A stretch of 14,682 bases of DNA from Alphaproteobacteria bacterium CG11_big_fil_rev_8_21_14_0_20_44_7 (GCA_002787615.1 PCXJ01000019.1:1-14682); one strand, 5' to 3'; shown: positions 5,751 through 12,992, counted from the stretch's first letter. Notes: a model not told the origin generated them from the letters alone. A program made the numbers and translations.

Positions 5751-7100
5751 CTAATATTTATGAGCGCCATGCGCGCCAAGTGACATTATATATTGAACCA
5801 AGAACTGATTATCATCTTGTCCGTTTGCCAGCTCCTCTCGGTTGGCTTGTAAGCGTACTCGGCTAAACTCAGAGTTTGTCCAGTCTAGCATTGCAGTGTA
5901 TGCTTTTGGGTCATACCCTGCGGCATCAAGTGCTGTACCTGCCAAACCTGCGGGAGTATCAGCAGAATATAGCTGGCTATAACGTCCACCAATCCGCCAT
6001 TGTGGTGCAAACTTATAGACAGCTTGCCCATACCAACCGCTTGTTGAATCATCAAAAGCTGTTACAGGTGAGCCAGCATCCATATCTTCATATGTGCCAT
6101 CTTCACTCCGCCAGAAATATTCACCTTGCAAGATAACCTCCTGCTCAGCATTATTTCCCGTTGGGGCATAAACAAGGCGTGCATCGGCGATATACAAATC
6201 GCTATCACCAATGAACTCAACCATATCCTCATTGCTTGTTCGTGAGCCAGCTTCACCCTGCAAAGTGGAAGCACCAACGCGCCAGCTTGTATTGTCACCA
6301 ACATCGCCGCCAACTCTCGCATATGCAGTCCATGCGTTGATGCCTTCACCATCTGAGCCGCCGAATGGAGAATCATTACCAGCAAAAACACCGCCGCCAA
6401 TTTCGGAATAAAAATCCTCGGTTGGTAGAACATATGAGAACTCCAAGCCATCATCATTATATGCCCCGTCTAAGAACACACGATAAGGTAATGGGCGGTC
6501 GGCAAAATCATCCGAGTGGGAGTGATGCTCATTCAGATAACCAAGCGTCCATAATGCACGACCAGCTTTGATTGATGCACCTTGCGGTAAACCTGCACCA
6601 GCCAGAGTTTGGATATATGCTTCTTCAAGCTCCACTTCAGTTGACCCTTCATGCTCGGCAATAGCGGCTGTAACGCTGCCATAGAAAACATCATCAACAT
6701 TAGCGGAGAAATTGAGTTCGGTATGGTCAACGCCGAAGCCTTCACTACCTCGCTCACCTTCTTCGCCAACGGCAAAGCCAGATATTTCCGAATTGTTATT
6801 AGAAAATGTTGAATATTGCCCGTTCAGGATTACGCCGATTGAAGGGTTAAACTCATTGCCTAAAACTGTACGGCCTGAGCTTGCAGGAACAGATTTTTCT
6901 GTGGTTGCAACCTCGACTTTTTTTGTTTCAAGCTTAGAAATCTTAGTTTCCAATGCTTCAATCTTACCTTCATAAAGGTTTTTCATTTGCTGAACTTCCG
7001 CTCTTAAAGCATCAAGTTCAGAATTGTCAGCCGCATTTGCAACATTGCCAAATGCAACCAACGCTACAGCCGTACTGGCTGCCAGTGTTAGTTTTTTCAT
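5751..7100 (-). CDS. Outer-membrane beta-barrel protein of the metal-uptake cluster
   Basis: The protein has 449 residues. A signal peptide ends at VANA near 23. A short coiled coil (about 27-61, heptads of Leu/Ile with Lys/Glu) is followed by a Ser/Thr linker and a barrel rich in alternating strands and Gly/Asn/Asp turns. It contains ELNFSANVDDVFYGS, an EEAYIQT strand, the His-rich loop YLNEHHSHSDDFAD and a C-terminal strand ending in Tyr. A coiled coil before a barrel is also the design of LbtU-type siderophore porins. I infer passage of metal or a metal chelate across the outer membrane, because it is co-transcribed with the binding protein. AGGA lies 7 bp upstream of the start. It is not a TonB-dependent receptor: no plug domain or TonB box is seen. 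Confidence 0.85.
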   Translation of the reverse strand: MKKLTLAASTAVALVAFGNVANAADNSELDALRAEVQQMKNLYEGKIEALETKISKLETKKVEVATTEKSVPASSGRTVLGNEFNPSIGVILNGQYSTFSNNNSEISGFAVGEEGERGSEGFGVDHTELNFSANVDDVFYGSVTAAIAEHEGSTEVELEEAYIQTLAGAGLPQGASIKAGRALWTLGYLNEHHSHSDDFADRPLPYRVFLDGAYNDDGLEFSYVLPTEDFYSEIGGGVFAGNDSPFGGSDGEGINAWTAYARVGGDVGDNTSWRVGASTLQGEAGSRTSNEDMVEFIGDSDLYIADARLVYAPTGNNAEQEVILQGEYFWRSEDGTYEDMDAGSPVTAFDDSTSGWYGQAVYKFAPQWRIGGRYSQLYSADTPAGLAGTALDAAGYDPKAYTAMLDWTNSEFSRVRLQANREELANGQDDNQFLVQYIMSLGAHGAHKY

Positions 7101-7200
7101 TATATTTTCCTAATATTATTTTGTTAAAAATTGCTCCGAGCGTAGCGAAGGCAAGCCCATTGAGGGCGCAAAGCCATACGGCGCTTGAGTTTAAATAAAG

Positions 7201-7491
7201 TTAGGAGTGTGTAGGGGGAGCGCGAGCAAGGTTAGATGAAGATAACTCCAATACGCGCTGCGACTCATCAACAGAGATAAAACTAATTTCTTCGACAGAT
7301 AAATCGTGAACAACAGCAACTTCCGAAACCGAGCTATCAAAGCTATGCGAGGCATTGAAATAAGCCTCAACCTGACATGATTGACCATTATGCTCATGAT
7401 GAGCAAAGCCATGCTCTGCCATATGTACAAATGACCCCATTTGCACGGCAAAGAAAATAACGGCTAAAAATATGCTAAGTTGCTTTTTCAT
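7201..7491 (-). CDS. Small His-rich exported protein, first gene of the metal-uptake cluster
   Basis: The protein has 96 residues: a signal peptide or anchor (1-20), then a dense ligand patch in residues 23-39 (His23, 27, 31, 32, 34 and Cys39 in HMAEHGFAHHEHNGQSC), then an acidic tail ending in RAPPTHS. Exported short proteins with such patches are often encoded with zinc/copper uptake or efflux genes, and may buffer or pass metal in the periplasm. The specific role is inference. It is followed after 100 bp by the barrel gene in the same direction. That gap holds a GC-rich palindromic stretch (7131-7187) which may tune downstream expression. Confidence 0.75.
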   Translation of the reverse strand: MKKQLSIFLAVIFFAVQMGSFVHMAEHGFAHHEHNGQSCQVEAYFNASHSFDSSVSEVAVVHDLSVEEISFISVDESQRVLELSSSNLARAPPTHS

Positions 7492-7503
7492 ATTAGGTTC
7501 ATG

Positions 7504-7531
7504 ATTTTGTTCATTGTAGCATAGTTGTCAA
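7504..7531 (-). promoter_or_regulatory. Weak candidate promoter of the metal-uptake cluster
   Basis: A perfect TTGACA (7531-7526) is followed at 16 bp by CAAAAT (7509-7504), a 4-of-6 match to the -10 consensus. Two GTTCAT copies 12 bp apart (7497-7502, 7509-7514) overlap the start-proximal side. I saw no convincing Zur palindrome. Confidence 0.3.
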
Positions 7532-7606
7532 GTGGCAGAGATCACTTATTAGGATGAATTTCCATAATGAAGGATAGCAAAACAGAGCAGAAATCTTAAA
7601 ATTTAA

Positions 7607-7632
7607 AATTTGGTGCAATTACCGACCAAATT
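7607..7632 (-). terminator. Inverted repeat, likely terminator of the helicase operon
   Basis: AATTTGGT (7607-7614) and ACCAAATT (7625-7632) form a perfect 8-bp stem around 10 nt. On the minus strand it is followed by T-rich sequence (TTAAATTTTAAG), about 150 bp after the stop of the 81-residue gene. The rest of the 292-bp gap 7492-7783 shows no gene. Confidence 0.4.
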
Positions 7633-7783
7633 GGCTTCTGGAAAACTGGATAGAGGTTAGTATCGCATTTTTAGGCCTTTACCGAGTCTATGTCCGCTCT
7701 CTACTCTCCGCCCCCTCAACCTATACTCCACCTCCTAACTATAGTACATTGACAAGAGATTTAATTTCGTATGATTAAGACAG

Positions 7784-8029
7784 CTATACCAAGTATTGAT
7801 TAACATATTCTCTAACTTCATCGGTAGGTTCACCTTCACCGCTAGCGATGATGATTCCGTAATCTTTCAGCTTGGTTTCCTTTAATAGTAGGGATAATTT
7901 CAAATCCTTTACTTTGCCTGCATGGGTTGCAAGATATGCGTAGATTTGAACTCCATCTATAGATTCACCTCGTACCAGATGGATCTCGATATCATCATTT
8001 TTTCTATTTATGGCTTGCGAATATTTCAT
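7784..8029 (-). CDS. 81-residue hypothetical protein coupled to the helicase gene
   Basis: A small, charged, soluble protein with alternating strands and helices (IEIHLVRG, VQIYAYLATH, a Lys/Leu-rich helix, YGIIIASGEGE, then an acidic helix ending QYLV). There is no signal peptide, Cys cluster or recognisable motif. Its ATG overlaps the helicase stop as ATGA, so translation is almost certainly coupled, suggesting a small partner or regulator of the helicase. Family not recognised. Confidence 0.75.
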   Translation of the reverse strand: MKYSQAINRKNDDIEIHLVRGESIDGVQIYAYLATHAGKVKDLKLSLLLKETKLKDYGIIIASGEGEPTDEVREYVNQYLV

Positions 8030-11000
8030 GCTCTTGCTTTTTCGTAAGTAAGTTTTTTGCGCAGCTCCGCTCTCAAACCCTCTGGTAATTTAGCTTCATC
8101 AACTGCTCCTACCCTCTCTGCCGTTGCACCTTTTCTAAATGTAGATGCTTTTTTTTCGGAGTTAGCTATATGAGTTACTAAATCTGGGTGAAGTAACGTT
8201 GCTTGACCGTAAGGGTACTTATGAAAAAGCACACTGCCCTTTGTACCATCTATACTTTCTTGTAAAATGCCACCCTTGAGAGCATATCGGCGCTCTGGTT
8301 CTAGCTTACCTGCGCAATAGCTAACATTATTAGTTGTTGTAGATGCAATCTCTGCTACTTCAATGCCGTTCTTATATCCTTGCGCTCTATAGCTTTCCAT
8401 TTCCCTTTCAGCCATAACCATTGCATCAAAGTAACTGCCACGCAATAAATACTCAGACAAAAATCTATCAAATACAACTAATTCGCTACCTTTTATAGTA
8501 GGCTCATTAGGCTGCGGTTTAAGGCCTCTTTCATTATAGTCTAAGTCAGGCTTGATAGCTAGTATGCGCGCTCTAACCGCTGAAAGGTTCAAACCTTCTT
8601 CTTTAAAGTCCGCCAGTGCTTTATATCCTCTTTCTCCCCTCAAGACCTCTGATAATTCCCTTTCAGCTTTCCATCTATTGGCGATCTTAATGCTAATATG
8701 GTAGCCTTTTCCAACTCTGGAGACAATCTCCTCTCCTAAAACAACTTTACCATCATAGCCTTTGCTAACTTCTAGCCCATCTTCTGTGTAGCTCTTTTTT
8801 GCGTCCATAGCTCTTATACGGCTACAAATCGTTGCATATTTCACGCCTGAGATTATTGCGGCCTCTTCGAGGGAAACAGTGTCTTTAGTAGAATTTTCTT
8901 TTTCTGCAAGCTGTGAATCAATTCCTCTGCATATGTCAACAAAGTCTGGATGGTATAATGTCGCTCTGTCTTCTGCAGTCTGAGTCGTTGGAATATATGT
9001 AGGGTAGTATTCTGCATCTCGTGGTTCTTCTTTTGCAGCTAAAGTTTTAACCATGTTTAACGTCGAATGTCTGCTTCCTATGGATTCAAACGTTCTAAAG
9101 CCGGAGCTCTTTAACTTAGCTATTAAACCACATTCTTTGTCTATCTCAGCCTTTTCTAATTTTAACTTAGACACAAAATCTGGGTGATAAACAATTCCGC
9201 TAGAGTAAAGAGGACGAAATGCAGGGTAATGCCTTTCTAAGTCAGGAACTATCTTGTTAGAACGTTTGTTAATTTGAGCTTTGGTCATTCCAGATTCGCT
9301 TATCGTTTCACTCAGAGGCAAATAGCCCTTGGATATTAAATCTTTAATCTGCTCTTCTTCCAATCGCATAGATTCTACATAGTCAGGATGCAGATACACT
9401 TCTGCACTATAATCTGAGCGTACAACCATATCTTCACCTAAAATATTCCGAATATCTTCACCAATACTAATTATATAAGTTTGTTCTGATTGTATTTTAC
9501 TCGTACGCGCCCCTAATCTTGCTTGCGCTATACCGATAATTTTAGCGGCTTCTGGCTGAGCAGTATATCCTAGCTTCTTTGCTTCCTCCAGTTTCTCAGA
9601 GCCTTCTACCCAAGCTTCAACCAAATCTCCAGCTATAAGTCGGCATCTTTGATTTATTACTCTTACTAGTTCACTACCCTTAATAGCTGCTTCCTCTCCT
9701 TGCGCTGCTCTACCTGCTGGCGTATAAAATCCATCTTGCTTTATCGCTCTCGCACGCACACCAATAGTCCTAAGTGTTAAACCAGTTAACTCTACAGCTT
9801 CTTCATTTGTGAAATATCCTTCCTTAGCTAAACCTGCCGTTGCAGTAGCTGTGTTTCTTTCCTTCAAAGCCTGGATAAATTTGGGGTGCAAGTAAATACT
9901 TCCTATGCCCATGCTTATGTAAGGATTTTTATAGACAATCACCGCACCTTTAACTGGATTCTCTCCTGCTTTTAGTTCTCTGCCAAATTCATTATATTCC
10001 TTATCTGGCTCAATCTCCTTAGCCTTCATAGATATTCCAGCTATTTCTGGCAATTCACTTGGTCTTTTGTAGCCCTGCTTTATAAGCTCCAGAATATAGT
10101 CATTATCTTTTTTCCATTGTTCTGCCAAAGAGCGTTTTATAATTCTCCGATAGCTTGTCTTTCTTACTAAGTCTGCCCCCAAAAAAGTTTCTTCATTTTT
10201 TCCTGCTTGTAATCCTCTTATGTTATATTGCTTATCTGGTTCAATTTTACCTAATCTTGTGTCGAGAATCATTATACCTAGCCCAGTATAGCTACTAGCT
10301 TGCTGGACTGTAATCCAATCTTCTGGAGTTTTGCCGGACAGCTCTTCGCGCTTTAGACTATTTTTAACTCCAACTTCAATTGTTTCTGCATTGGTCAAAT
10401 GCACTTTGACATCAGGTAGATGCACATGGGCAGATTCTTCACCTGTTGGCTCATATACCCAGCTAGGTTGTTTGGAGTAAACCTCTGGCTTGCCATTTAA
10501 TACGTCAAAGAACGTATATGGGTATAAATCTGGAAACCTATAAGAAAATCCTATAGCAACCTTATTATGTCCAAAGCGCGAAAAATAATCACTCCACTGT
10601 TTTCTGGTAAGCCGTCCAAAACCTTGCGTTGGTTCAACACTATGCGCTGAGATTTTTATAGAGTGAGCTACAGTGATATCTTCGTTTAATCCCAAACCAA
10701 GATATTTGTCGTACCATAAAGCTGAGTAATGCCCAGCTCTGAATTTTGCCATGATTTCTGCCTTCTCGCTTTTTGACATATCGCCATAAATTGCGGCAGC
10801 TCTAACATCTAAGCCACGCCTTTGCGCTTCTTCATTAAACATCTGTGCGCCATGTATGGCTGCATCTGTTAAATGAACAGAGAATATGCTAGGCAATCTG
10901 TATATTGGCCCCATATACTCATCCACAAAACCAAAATGAGTATGTATTGCCGCTCGTATTGCAGAAGCATGGGATGATAATTTGGCAATTAATTCTTCAG

Positions 11001-11787
11001 GGTATTCTTGCCCAACCTTAAGCTGGAAATCTCTTAGCCATTCTTCATCAATATTCACGTCGATAATTCTGGCTTTTGCGCGCTCGACAAGAACGCCTTC
11101 CTCAATAGCTTGAACCAATGGAAAAGTATAAATTGGCATTTGCCCGCGAAAGAGAGTTTGATGCGCCCCGCCATCTGTCGCTGTGAAACCAGCCGATAAA
11201 CAATTATCCAAGAAAGGTTCTAGCAGAGATGAGGTAACAAATCCTTGCGCTGTATCATGTGTTTCATCAAGTATAACTAAAGGTCTATATGCTTTTTCCT
11301 TTGGATTAGAAGAAATCACGCCTTGTTCCAATAAGGATGACAAACCCTGATAACTAACAACAAGGATTTGCTTCTCTAGCGCTTCTAGTTTGCCCTTTTC
11401 GCTCTGATTACTATCATAGATACCAATATCTTCTATCGGTATGCCAACTTTCTCCGAGAATTCTTCTACGGTTTGTTCATTTATCAAATTCCTTGGGGTG
11501 CATACCAAAGTCCTTAAACCAGATGCATATGGAAGTATTCCCATCTCACGGGTTTTCCCGCTCCCAGTTGCGCCGTTAAGCTCGCAAAATTCACCTTGTT
11601 TTTTGTTTGAGGCATTCTCAAACCCATCTGGCAGATTGCCAATTACGCTGCCTTTGCGCAATTCCCAGAAGCGATGCATCGCTTCCAACGCATCAACTTG
11701 CTGCGGGTACAGACCATGATTTCCACGATCTATAAAGGCGCGCAAGCCTGCAAGCATCTGAGTTTTATATGGAGCTAAATGTGACAC
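8026..11787 (-). CDS. SF2 DEAH-type helicase/translocase with a C-terminal array of about nine degenerate modules
   Basis: The protein has 1253 residues from a GTG start. Its first ~430 residues form a complete SF2 motor: Walker A GATGSGKT (72-79), motif Ia TLVCTPRN (93-100), DETH box (174-177), motif III-like TAT (202-204) and motif VI with the QxxGRxxR pattern (Gln388, Gly391, Arg392, Arg395). This resembles the ResIII-type motor of restriction and repair translocases. From about 487 to 1210, some nine imperfect modules of 70-85 residues follow. Each has a GY start, a helix-turn-helix-like EAA..G segment, an IxPDxxY turn, IKGSELV and LHPDFV. No nuclease or methylase domain is seen. The likely activity is ATP-driven movement on nucleic acid, with the modules as binding array. 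No Shine-Dalgarno is evident, so translation may be leaderless. Confidence 0.88.
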   Translation of the reverse strand: MSHLAPYKTQMLAGLRAFIDRGNHGLYPQQVDALEAMHRFWELRKGSVIGNLPDGFENASNKKQGEFCELNGATGSGKTREMGILPYASGLRTLVCTPRNLINEQTVEEFSEKVGIPIEDIGIYDSNQSEKGKLEALEKQILVVSYQGLSSLLEQGVISSNPKEKAYRPLVILDETHDTAQGFVTSSLLEPFLDNCLSAGFTATDGGAHQTLFRGQMPIYTFPLVQAIEEGVLVERAKARIIDVNIDEEWLRDFQLKVGQEYPEELIAKLSSHASAIRAAIHTHFGFVDEYMGPIYRLPSIFSVHLTDAAIHGAQMFNEEAQRRGLDVRAAAIYGDMSKSEKAEIMAKFRAGHYSALWYDKYLGLGLNEDITVAHSIKISAHSVEPTQGFGRLTRKQWSDYFSRFGHNKVAIGFSYRFPDLYPYTFFDVLNGKPEVYSKQPSWVYEPTGEESAHVHLPDVKVHLTNAETIEVGVKNSLKREELSGKTPEDWITVQQASSYTGLGIMILDTRLGKIEPDKQYNIRGLQAGKNEETFLGADLVRKTSYRRIIKRSLAEQWKKDNDYILELIKQGYKRPSELPEIAGISMKAKEIEPDKEYNEFGRELKAGENPVKGAVIVYKNPYISMGIGSIYLHPKFIQALKERNTATATAGLAKEGYFTNEEAVELTGLTLRTIGVRARAIKQDGFYTPAGRAAQGEEAAIKGSELVRVINQRCRLIAGDLVEAWVEGSEKLEEAKKLGYTAQPEAAKIIGIAQARLGARTSKIQSEQTYIISIGEDIRNILGEDMVVRSDYSAEVYLHPDYVESMRLEEEQIKDLISKGYLPLSETISESGMTKAQINKRSNKIVPDLERHYPAFRPLYSSGIVYHPDFVSKLKLEKAEIDKECGLIAKLKSSGFRTFESIGSRHSTLNMVKTLAAKEEPRDAEYYPTYIPTTQTAEDRATLYHPDFVDICRGIDSQLAEKENSTKDTVSLEEAAIISGVKYATICSRIRAMDAKKSYTEDGLEVSKGYDGKVVLGEEIVSRVGKGYHISIKIANRWKAERELSEVLRGERGYKALADFKEEGLNLSAVRARILAIKPDLDYNERGLKPQPNEPTIKGSELVVFDRFLSEYLLRGSYFDAMVMAEREMESYRAQGYKNGIEVAEIASTTTNNVSYCAGKLEPERRYALKGGILQESIDGTKGSVLFHKYPYGQATLLHPDLVTHIANSEKKASTFRKGATAERVGAVDEAKLPEGLRAELRKKLTYEKARA
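8158..10329 (-). repeat. Protein-level tandem modules in the helicase C-terminus
   Basis: Approximate module bounds in residues: 487-558, 564-642, 651-730, 734-808, 815-876, 888-955, 968-1045, 1047-1123 and 1132-1210. Signature pieces recur: IEPDKQY, IEPDKEY, IVPDLERHY, IKPDLDY, LEPERRY; and YLHPKF, YLHPDY, YHPDF, YHPDF, LHPDL; and IKGSELV twice. The DNA itself is not tandemly repeated, so the duplications are old. The helix-turn-helix reading is inference. Confidence 0.8.
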
Positions 11788-11792
11788 GGGCT

Positions 11793-11822
11793 ATAATTAA
11801 TATATATTAATGAATAGGTCAA
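11793..11822 (-). promoter_or_regulatory. Candidate helicase promoter containing a 16-bp perfect palindrome
   Basis: TTGACC (11822-11817) and AATTAT (11798-11793) are spaced by 18 bp on the minus strand, putting transcription start at or next to the GTG at 11787. The perfect palindrome ATTAATATATATTAAT (11796-11811) fills the spacer and part of the -10 box. It could be an operator or simply AT-rich chance. Confidence 0.35.
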
Positions 11823-11900
11823 TTATAATTATACTATTAGGAGATAATCATAAAGACCAGATTTGCTGCATTGGCTAAAGCATCTCTCGCTCCTAAATAA

Positions 11901-12080
11901 TGACAATCCCGAGAGGATTGACTCGCTTCGCTCCTCGCGTCTCGGCCTGTTGGCCTCGGTGTCGAACCTTTGGCCTGCGGATTCCTAATTGTCGGGTCGT
12001 TTTTTGGTAAGTGCTTGTATTGGCTTGTTTTTTAGTGGTTATTTTTGGAGTGTTCTTAGAAAAGAAAGGCTATAGAAAGG
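11901..12080 (-). repeat. Full-length tRNA-like repeat, copy 3 (T-arm mimic plus distal half)
   Basis: The proximal part (11901-11970) matches copies 2 and 4: ATCCCGAGAGGATT, a 42-bp insert (11920-11961) with GGCC, TGTT, GGCC (11944-11955), then TCGAACC. The distal part (11953-12080) matches 2476-2603, with the anticodon-arm-like GATTCCTAAT block and the terminal AAGAAAGGCTATAGAAAGG. It shows that the two partial repeats are halves of one ~180-bp unit. It fills the 311-bp gap between the helicase start and the DUF3800 gene; the rest of that gap shows no gene. Confidence 0.85.
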
Positions 12081-12098
12081 TGGAGGTTAGAATTTTAT

Positions 12099-12818
12099 CT
12101 AACTGGCAACGGAAGGCCAGATCTTATATTTCTGTGGGTTTAGAATATCGGTGTTATTCTTTACATGTTCTATAATTAAGCTTGCTGGATGCTCTGATGG
12201 ATCAGACCTACTGCAGAGCTGATTTAACCAAACATATAAGTCTGCTAGCTGTAACATACGACTGTGATGAGAGTTCGTAAAATGCACTGTGTCAATAAGA
12301 TGAGTTAGCTCCATGCCAAACTGGTAGTTTGTTCCACTCTCTCGATAATGAGATAAGGTTTCTGCAAACTGCTTGGACACCTTATCGTTTTCTTTATCGC
12401 CAACTAACATGCCCGGTGATTTCTGCGCTCTCAAATATTTCTCCGCTTTTTCAACAAGAAACATAAACGCCATGTCCTCTACGCTAGTATTCGCATAGAT
12501 TTTTGACGTATCCATTTTCACATAAATTTTTGCAAGACCTTCTTGGCTGTCAAGTATATCAGCAAGTCGAATAATCACATTCATTCTTTCGTTTATGTCT
12601 TTCCAGCTTTTAAAGTTACTTTTTCTATGAAAGATTTCAGCTGCGTGAAACTCCGTTTCTTTTTTTAGAACCTGTGAGCCAAAGCATTCATTAGATAATG
12701 TATTCATAGCATTCTCTAGGTGAAAAACCATTTCTGGCGTAACCACAATGGCACCAAGCCAATAATAAGGTTGTTCGTTTGGTTTGTATTTTACTTCGTC
12801 AAAATATACTAATTTCAT
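12099..12818 (-). CDS. DUF3800 family protein, putative metal-dependent nuclease
   Basis: The protein has 239 residues from the ATG at 12818. The frame extends 13 codons to a TTG, but MKLVYFDE is the usual family start. Family hallmarks are in order: Asp7 in YFDE, Glu56 and His58 in ETEFHAAEIF, Asp141 in VGDKEND, and a C-terminal SRMLQLADLYVW with Gln190 and Asp193. DUF3800 proteins are thought to have an RNase H-like fold with acidic catalytic residues, and occur often in mobile elements and defence islands; the target is unknown. Repeats lie 19 bp beyond its stop and 41 bp before its start, so it looks like a one-gene cargo. AGAG about 9 bp upstream is a weak ribosome-binding site. Confidence 0.82.
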   Translation of the reverse strand: MKLVYFDEVKYKPNEQPYYWLGAIVVTPEMVFHLENAMNTLSNECFGSQVLKKETEFHAAEIFHRKSNFKSWKDINERMNVIIRLADILDSQEGLAKIYVKMDTSKIYANTSVEDMAFMFLVEKAEKYLRAQKSPGMLVGDKENDKVSKQFAETLSHYRESGTNYQFGMELTHLIDTVHFTNSHHSRMLQLADLYVWLNQLCSRSDPSEHPASLIIEHVKNNTDILNPQKYKIWPSVAS

Positions 12819-12858
12819 ATTAAATAGCTCTATAACTAATTGTAATAAAAACAACAAA

Positions 12859-12937
12859 TGCCGCCCCCGAGAGGATTGACTCGCTTCGCTCCTCGCGTCT
12901 CGGCCTGTTGGCCTCGGCGTCGAACTTCGTTCTCACC
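12859..12937 (-). repeat. tRNA-3'-end-like repeat with split T-loop, copy 4, beside tRNA-Arg
   Basis: CCCCGAGAGGATT is followed by a 42-bp insert (12878-12919) with GGCC, TGTT, GGCC (12902-12913), then TCGAAC at 12920 and TTCGTTCTCACC. Unlike copies 1 and 2, the CCA-like ATGGTGA start is degraded. It lies 61 bp downstream of tRNA-Arg, mirroring the arrangement of copy 1 and tRNA-Lys. Confidence 0.85.
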
Positions 12938-12956
12938 TCAAAATTCATTACCATCC

Positions 12957-12992
12957 AAAATTAAGCCGCGCTGTTGCGCTATGGCTTATTTT
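12957..12992 (-). terminator. Hairpin terminator after tRNA-Arg
   Basis: TAAGCC (12962-12967) pairs with GGCTTA (12983-12988), and inside it GCGC pairs with GCGC around TGTT (12968-12979), with a small TAT bulge. Flanking AAAA and TTTT extend the stem with one bulged T. In the tRNA direction the T-rich arm follows the GC stem, as in an intrinsic terminator. It begins 7 bp after the encoded CCA. Confidence 0.6.

Noticed and set aside
6062..6775. Long open frames inside the outer-membrane barrel gene on both strands
   Set aside because: They are frame shadows of a clearly coding gene with signal peptide and barrel pattern, and lack their own ribosome-binding sites.
7492..7560. Zur-box-like operator upstream of the metal-uptake cluster
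   Set aside because: I looked for a palindromic Zur/Fur-type site and found only a GTTCAT direct repeat; no site is supported.
11838..11892. AGGAG-like site followed by a 16-codon plus-strand frame ending just before repeat copy 3
   Set aside because: There is no normal start codon at a sensible distance and the frame is too short. It could be the scrap of a gene cut by the repeat, but nothing supports that.
12819..12857. TTG-initiated extension of the DUF3800 protein by 13 residues
   Set aside because: The family begins at the MKLVYFDE strand, and the extension is hydrophobic filler without a ribosome-binding site.
1231..12937. CRISPR array or ordinary insertion sequence as explanation of the repeats
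   Set aside because: The repeats are few, widely spaced, of unequal length and have no regular spacers. No transposase or flanking target duplication is visible.
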